This document shows positions 59,779 through 64,000 of a stretch of DNA of 64,000 bases, piece by piece. A program made the translations under genes and the position numbers. The notes under the pieces were generated by a model, which saw nothing but the letters and a program-made list of their open reading frames with translations, had not been told where the DNA came from and made no database searches. This DNA is from Psychrobacter sp. Cmf 22.2 (GTDB taxonomy: Bacteria > Pseudomonadota > Gammaproteobacteria > Pseudomonadales > Moraxellaceae): NCBI RefSeq assembly GCF_001921745.1, contig NZ_MRYA01000002.1, forward strand, positions 558,001 to 622,000, written 5' to 3'. Numbering within the stretch: position 1 is the stretch's first letter; the number at the start of each line of letters is the position of its first letter.

Positions 59779-59846
59779 GTAGGCTGTAGCTTTAGCCTAG
59801 CTTAAACCTTTGCGAAAGCAAAATGCTGGCTAAAGCTACGGCCTAC
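59779..59846. repeat. REP-like palindromic element
   Basis: Nineteen-base arms (GTAGGCTGTAGCTTTAGCC and GGCTAAAGCTACGGCCTAC, 18 of 19 complementary) enclose a region whose centre is a hairpin TTTGC-GAAA-GCAAA with a GNRA loop. It lies between the DUF934 gene and cysH. A weak look-alike (TTGTAGGCTATGGCTGGGCTTACG) occurs near 37994. It resembles the dispersed REP/MITE elements common in Moraxellaceae genomes. Confidence 0.7.
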
Positions 59847-59910
59847 GACACTCATGTATTAAGCTTTTTCTAACTCACTTGTTAAACTAATCCCATTTAA
59901 GGAACGTATT

Positions 59911-60549
59911 ATGAGCCAGTTACACCCAAATATAGATATCGACCAAGCTAACCAAGACCTGCAAGGCAAATCACCAGAAGAAATCGTGGCATGGGCACTA
60001 ACACAAGCTAAAAACCCAATTATCACCACTAACTTCCGTCCTTATGAATCAGCGATCTTGCATTTGGTCGCCAAGCAGCGCCCCGATATCACCGTATTGT
60101 GGGTGGACTCAGGCTACAACACGGACGCGACGTATCAGTTTGCCAATAAAGTTATTCGTGATTTAAACTTAAACGTCATCACTTATATTCCTAAGCAAAC
60201 GGCCGCCTATCGTGACGCGACCATGAATGGCATCCCAGGCATTGATAACCCACAGCATGATGAATTCACCGATCAAGTAAAACTTGAGCCATTCCGCCGT
60301 GCACTAGACGAACTAAAGCCTGACGTGTGGTTTAATGCCATCCGTAAAGATCAAACCGAATTCCGCCAAGGTCTTGATGTGCTTAGCTTATCAAAAGATG
60401 GCGTGCTAAAAGTTGCACCTTTATTTGAAAAAACAGACGCTGATTTAGACGTGTATCTTGAAGAGCATAATTTGCCAAATGAGTTTGATTACTTTGATCC
60501 GACTAAGGTAGAAGAAAGCCGTGAGTGTGGTTTGCATACGCAGCTGTAG
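59911..60549 (+). CDS. cysH: Phosphoadenylylsulfate/adenylylsulfate reductase CysH, short and cluster-less
   Basis: The 212-residue protein reduces PAPS or APS to sulfite. Landmarks are TTNFRPYESAILHLV (pyrophosphate loop), VLWVDSGYNTDATYQFA, WFNAIRKDQTEFRQG and the C-terminal catalytic ECGLH, whose Cys is the only cysteine in the protein. The four-Cys iron-sulfur motif of bacterial APS reductases is absent, so by family rules it should use PAPS. It is about 30 residues shorter than E. coli CysH. APS kinase is not in the window. It follows the DUF934 gene after a REP-like element and ends at a terminator. Confidence 0.88.
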   Translation: MSQLHPNIDIDQANQDLQGKSPEEIVAWALTQAKNPIITTNFRPYESAILHLVAKQRPDITVLWVDSGYNTDATYQFANKVIRDLNLNVITYIPKQTAAYRDATMNGIPGIDNPQHDEFTDQVKLEPFRRALDELKPDVWFNAIRKDQTEFRQGLDVLSLSKDGVLKVAPLFEKTDADLDVYLEEHNLPNEFDYFDPTKVEESRECGLHTQL

Positions 60550-60576
60550 TCACGCGTTGCAGTAACCCATGATTTT

Positions 60577-60612
60577 AAAATCCCTCTTACCCTTACGTAA
60601 GAGGGATTTTTT
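60577..60612 (+). terminator. Terminator after cysH
   Basis: ATCCCTCTTAC and GTAAGAGGGAT form a perfect 11-base stem around CCTTAC with a T6 tail, 30 bases past the cysH stop. Confidence 0.92.
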
Positions 60613-60780
60613 ATGATACATATTTTCCTAATTACTCTCGTATCTATTCCCTTTCCTATCAAAACACACCTTTATCATGACAAAAACGAATATGCTAATG
60701 CCAATTCACTACGTGAGCGCATGCCTGTGATACCTCATAATGGTGGCATATTTTATATTGATTGAATAATTGGTGATGCT

Positions 60781-62496
60781 ATGAACACCTTTCCATTGTT
60801 TTTTAAATTAGAAGACCGCAAAGTACTGATCGTTGGCGGCGGCGATGTGGCGCTACGTAAAGCCGACTTACTCAGCCGCGCTGGAGCTTGCATTACAATC
60901 CTTGCGCCCAATATTAGCGCTGAAATACAAGCCTTGTTATCAGACGATAAGCATGAGCTTATCTATAAAAATTATAATAAAACGTATATGTCAGGTGCAC
61001 GAGTCATCATCGCGGCAACAGATGACGAGACGCTCAATCATCAAGTTCACGCTGATGCTAGCAATCTTAATATTCCGGTAAATGTGGTTGATACCCCGCA
61101 TTTATGCGATTTTATATTTCCTGCCATTGTCGATCGCAATCCCATTGTGATTGGTATCTCCTCTAATGGTAAAGCGCCCGTGCTGGCACGTCTACTGCGT
61201 GCACGTCTTGAAACTCTAATTCCGCAAGGTTATGGCAAACTGGCCAAGCTTGCTGGTGAGTTTCGAGCAGAGGTAAAAACCAAAATACCAACCCTGACAG
61301 GACGTCGACAGTTTTGGGAGCGCGCCTTTGAAGGTCAGGTCAGTCAGCTGATGTTTGCCGGTAATGAGCGTGAGGCCACTGCCCAGCTAAAAGCAGATTT
61401 AGAAAGCACGGCAGCTGCTATTGAAAGCAGCGCTAATCGTAGCGTTGACCCTGATGCCCATAACCCGGCTAATAGTCCTGCCACGACGACTAGCCAGCAT
61501 TCACAGAGCCACAGCACAGAATCACTATCGGCCACTGCGCCTGTAGCAACAGATGAATTAACGGTTACTCAATCAAAACCCGCGCGAGCAGCTGTCGGTG
61601 AAGTCTATATCGTCGGTGCAGGCCCTGGTGATCCAGAGCTTTTGACGTTTAAGGCGCTGCGTCTGATGCAACAAGCGGACATCGTCTACTATGATGCCCT
61701 AGTTTCTCCGCAAGTATTAGACTTATGCCGCCGTGATGCCGATAAGGTGTTTGTCGGCAAAAAACGCAGCAACCATGCGGTCGCACAACTGGGTATCAAT
61801 GAGCTGCTCATCAATAGCGCCAAACAAGGCCGCCGTGTGGTACGTCTAAAAGGTGGCGATCCCTTTATTTTTGGGCGTGGTGGCGAAGAGATTGAAAGCT
61901 TGCGGGCGCATGGGTTACCTTATCAAGTCGTACCAGGTATCACCGCTGCTAACGCTGCCGCAAGCTATGCTGGTATTCCACTCACGCACCGTGATCACTC
62001 GCAGTCGGTGCGCTTTGTCACTGGGTTTTTAAAGGCGGGTGCGCCCAATGAGAAGTTTGAAAACTTACTTGATACCAATGAGACCGTGGTGTTTTATATG
62101 GGCCTGCATTCGTTGGCACGTTTGACGACCGGCTTGATTAACGCTGGCCGCTCGTCTGAGACGCCGATTGCGATCGTCTCCAATGCCAGTATGCCCAATC
62201 AGCAAGTATTAACTGGTACGCTTGAGAGTATCGTGGAGCTGCAAGAACAAAACCAGCTGCCCACGCCCGCCTTACTTATCATGGGTGATGTGGTAGCGCT
62301 GCATAATGATTTGGCGTGGTACAACAAGCATAATAAAGATACCAGCGATACAGAAGATAATTGGTTACGCGCAGGAACAGCCATCACGGACCAAGATGCA
62401 AAAAAGCCGATAGACCAGCAAGCCCATGCGCTCTCTATGATTGCTAATTTGGCAGCGCAGCAAGATGAAAGCTTAGAGCAGTTGGTGATTAGTTAA
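60781..62496 (+). CDS. cysG: Siroheme synthase CysG, with extended linker
   Basis: The 571-residue fusion makes sirohaem for the sulfite reductase. Residues about 1-205 are the dehydrogenase/ferrochelatase half (VLIVGGGDVALRKADLL, VIGISSNGKAPVLARLLRA). Residues about 275-525 are uroporphyrinogen-III methyltransferase (VYIVGAGPGDPELLTFKAL, RLKGGDPFIFGRGGEE). Between them lies an extra 60-residue Ala/Ser/Thr-rich linker, and a 50-residue tail follows, making it about 115 residues longer than E. coli CysG. The gene completes the sulfate-to-sulfide set. Confidence 0.94.
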   Translation: MNTFPLFFKLEDRKVLIVGGGDVALRKADLLSRAGACITILAPNISAEIQALLSDDKHELIYKNYNKTYMSGARVIIAATDDETLNHQVHADASNLNIPVNVVDTPHLCDFIFPAIVDRNPIVIGISSNGKAPVLARLLRARLETLIPQGYGKLAKLAGEFRAEVKTKIPTLTGRRQFWERAFEGQVSQLMFAGNEREATAQLKADLESTAAAIESSANRSVDPDAHNPANSPATTTSQHSQSHSTESLSATAPVATDELTVTQSKPARAAVGEVYIVGAGPGDPELLTFKALRLMQQADIVYYDALVSPQVLDLCRRDADKVFVGKKRSNHAVAQLGINELLINSAKQGRRVVRLKGGDPFIFGRGGEEIESLRAHGLPYQVVPGITAANAAASYAGIPLTHRDHSQSVRFVTGFLKAGAPNEKFENLLDTNETVVFYMGLHSLARLTTGLINAGRSSETPIAIVSNASMPNQQVLTGTLESIVELQEQNQLPTPALLIMGDVVALHNDLAWYNKHNKDTSDTEDNWLRAGTAITDQDAKKPIDQQAHALSMIANLAAQQDESLEQLVIS

Positions 62497-62540
62497 TGCT
62501 TGCTTTGCGTTACTGACGTCGCGTTTTTAAAATCTAATAT

Positions 62541-62574
62541 AGCCCTACCGATAAGATATTGGCAGGGCTTTTTT
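62541..62574 (+). terminator. Terminator after cysG
   Basis: AGCCCTACC and GGCAGGGCT (one mismatch) with an 11-base loop and T6 tail lie 45 bases past the cysG stop. Confidence 0.8.
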
Positions 62575-62651
62575 ATGCGCGTGTAACAGAGCAAAGCTTA
62601 GTAATTCTTGCTAGAATGAATGCTTTCTACTCATTGCCTTTAAGCTCAACT

Positions 62652-64000
62652 ATGTCCACACCTACTGATACCAAATCCATGCCTACTAAACCTCTAAATA
62701 TCTTACATACCTCAGATTGGCATTTAGGGCGCAGGCTGTATGGCCGTATGCGCTATGATGAGTTTGCAGCGTTTTTGGGCTGGCTTGAAACCACTATTAG
62801 CGAGCAACACGTAGATGTGCTGATTGTCGCTGGTGATATCTTTGACACCATGACACCAAGTAACCGAGCACAAGCCTTGTATTATGAGTTTTTGGGCCGA
62901 GTCTCACGCTCCTGCTGCCAGCATATCGTCATCGTCGCAGGCAATCATGACTCTCCGACTTTTTTGGATGCACCAAGTCATGTGCTTAAGTTCTTAAACG
63001 TCCATGTCATCGGCACCGCTTGCGAGGACTTAAACGATGAGGTCTTGGTATTAGATGACACAGACGGCGCGCCGCACTGCATCATCGCCGCTGTGCCTTA
63101 TCTGCGTGATCGTGATGTCCGTAGCAGTAGCGCTGGTGAGTCGATGGATAGCAAAGATGCTAACGTTATCAAAGGTATTCGCGCTCATTATGATGAAGTC
63201 GCTAGCATTGCTAAGGCTCAGCAGGCTAAATTAGCCAAAGCAAACCAGCGTCACATTCCTATCATTGCCACAGGGCATCTATTCGCAGCAGGTGGTACGA
63301 CTACTGAAGATGATGGTGTGCGTGAGCTTTATGTCGGCTCACTTGGCAAGATCTCCGCTGATATGTTTGATGAAAGCTTTGACTATGTGGCACTTGGGCA
63401 TTTGCATGTCCCGCAGCGTGTTGGTGGTCGTGAGAGCATTCGCTATTCAGGCTCGCCTATCGCCATGGGTTTTGGTGAGGCTAAGCAACAAAAACAAGTA
63501 TTGCTGGTACAGTTTGGTGCAGTAGAAAATGAGTTTAGTAATAAAAAACCAACGTCAAATAGTACCGCTGGAAGCAGTATGCCTCAGCTCACCAATACAG
63601 TGACCAAGATTGAGAAATCGGTAGAAAAAGCTGCTAAAAAAGTAGCAGGTCAGGCAACTGATTTTATGGATGACTTGTTTGGCTTTGATGACTCAGTAGA
63701 AAGTGATGTAAAGGAAGAAAGCACGGTTGAAGAAGGGTTAGCTCAGACAGGTGCTACGCAGAGTATTATTGATAATAATTCAACTGATATCAACTTAAAA
63801 GTAACCTCCCCTTTAACCTCTCAACTACTACATCATGATAATTTATGTCAAATGCAGGTCATCTCCCTACTTATTCCAAAATTTCAAAAATTGGCGCAAA
63901 TTTCAGGTGATTTGGAGTCTATTAATAAGACTATTGATAAAACCATCCAAGCTCTTGATGCAGAAGAAGCCGTTTGGCTTGAAATTATTTATACGGGTGA
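62652..64000 (+). CDS. sbcD: Exonuclease SbcCD subunit D, partial
   Basis: The frame runs off the right edge after 449 codons. It matches SbcD, the Mre11-like Mn-dependent nuclease that with SbcC cuts hairpins and DNA-protein ends. Metal motifs are visible: LHTSDWHLGRRLYG, LIVAGDIFDTMTPSN, VAGNHDSP, ATGHLF and LGHLHVPQR. After the nuclease domain there is a low-complexity insert (about residues 295-390, rich in Lys, Ser, Thr and Asp, with AAKKVAG and FMDDLFGFDD), which makes it longer than the 400-residue E. coli protein. There is no clear ribosome site before the ATG. sbcC presumably follows. Confidence 0.92.
   Translation, partial: MSTPTDTKSMPTKPLNILHTSDWHLGRRLYGRMRYDEFAAFLGWLETTISEQHVDVLIVAGDIFDTMTPSNRAQALYYEFLGRVSRSCCQHIVIVAGNHDSPTFLDAPSHVLKFLNVHVIGTACEDLNDEVLVLDDTDGAPHCIIAAVPYLRDRDVRSSSAGESMDSKDANVIKGIRAHYDEVASIAKAQQAKLAKANQRHIPIIATGHLFAAGGTTTEDDGVRELYVGSLGKISADMFDESFDYVALGHLHVPQRVGGRESIRYSGSPIAMGFGEAKQQKQVLLVQFGAVENEFSNKKPTSNSTAGSSMPQLTNTVTKIEKSVEKAAKKVAGQATDFMDDLFGFDDSVESDVKEESTVEEGLAQTGATQSIIDNNSTDINLKVTSPLTSQLLHHDNLCQMQVISLLIPKFQKLAQISGDLESINKTIDKTIQALDAEEAVWLEIIYTG

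Overview
This 64 kb window is a chromosomal segment from a gammaproteobacterium of the Moraxellaceae, most likely Psychrobacter. That assignment rests on protein resemblance recalled from memory, on the AcnD/PrpF form of the methylcitrate pathway, and on AT-rich intergenic DNA; no database was searched. I saw no rRNA, tRNA or CRISPR array. Where a Shine-Dalgarno sequence, signal peptide or ESPR decided the point, starts were moved from the longest open frame.

Layout. 0-12.7 kb: a phasin-like fragment, an MsbA-type ABC exporter, a small DMT transporter, and the propionate (2-methylcitrate) cluster prpB-prpC-acnD. A ParD-like/RelE-type toxin-antitoxin pair on the opposite strand separates this cluster from prpF. 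An Nramp-like transporter and a LysR regulator follow. 12.9-17.3 kb: an acidic single-span membrane protein of unknown function and a large trimeric autotransporter adhesin with about 32 head repeats of 14 residues. 17.4-26.7 kb: a probable acquired island. It holds a LysR regulator divergent from an operon of aldo/keto reductase, exported hydrolase, exported cupin/CMD protein, lipoprotein hydrolase, lipoprotein flavodoxin and an MFS gene cut off at 121 codons, then a tyrosine integrase and about 1.3 kb of apparently non-coding DNA.

26.7-35.3 kb: a conserved lipoprotein, mtfA, pxpA, an amidase broken by one in-frame TGA, and the Anbu operon (permuted ATP-grasp/alpha-E fusion, transglutaminase-like protease, Anbu proteasome-type peptidase). 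35.3-46.7 kb: a UvrA2-type ATPase, a peroxiredoxin-like protein, a DUF819 membrane protein, an RGG-rich DEAD-box helicase, a DUF1176 protein, yghU and an MdtD-like efflux pump. 46.9-49.5 kb: iron storage, with two complementary bacterioferritin subunits (one lacks the haem Met, the other lacks ferroxidase ligands), bfd with a Fur-box-like site, and an orphan ArsR regulator.

49.5-62.5 kb: an almost complete sulfate assimilation region: two sulfate-binding lipoproteins with cysTWA, sat, a siroheme sulfite reductase, a DUF934 protein, a short cysH and cysG. Together these import sulfate, activate it, reduce it to sulfide and make the sirohaem cofactor. No APS kinase is present. The window ends inside sbcD.

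The strongest items for a second look are the complementary bacterioferritin pair, the toxin-antitoxin insertion in the prp cluster, the island with a truncated MFS gene next to an integrase, the nonsense-interrupted amidase, the cluster-less CysH, and the exported redox-type operon on the island. I did not find a system I could confidently call wholly undescribed.
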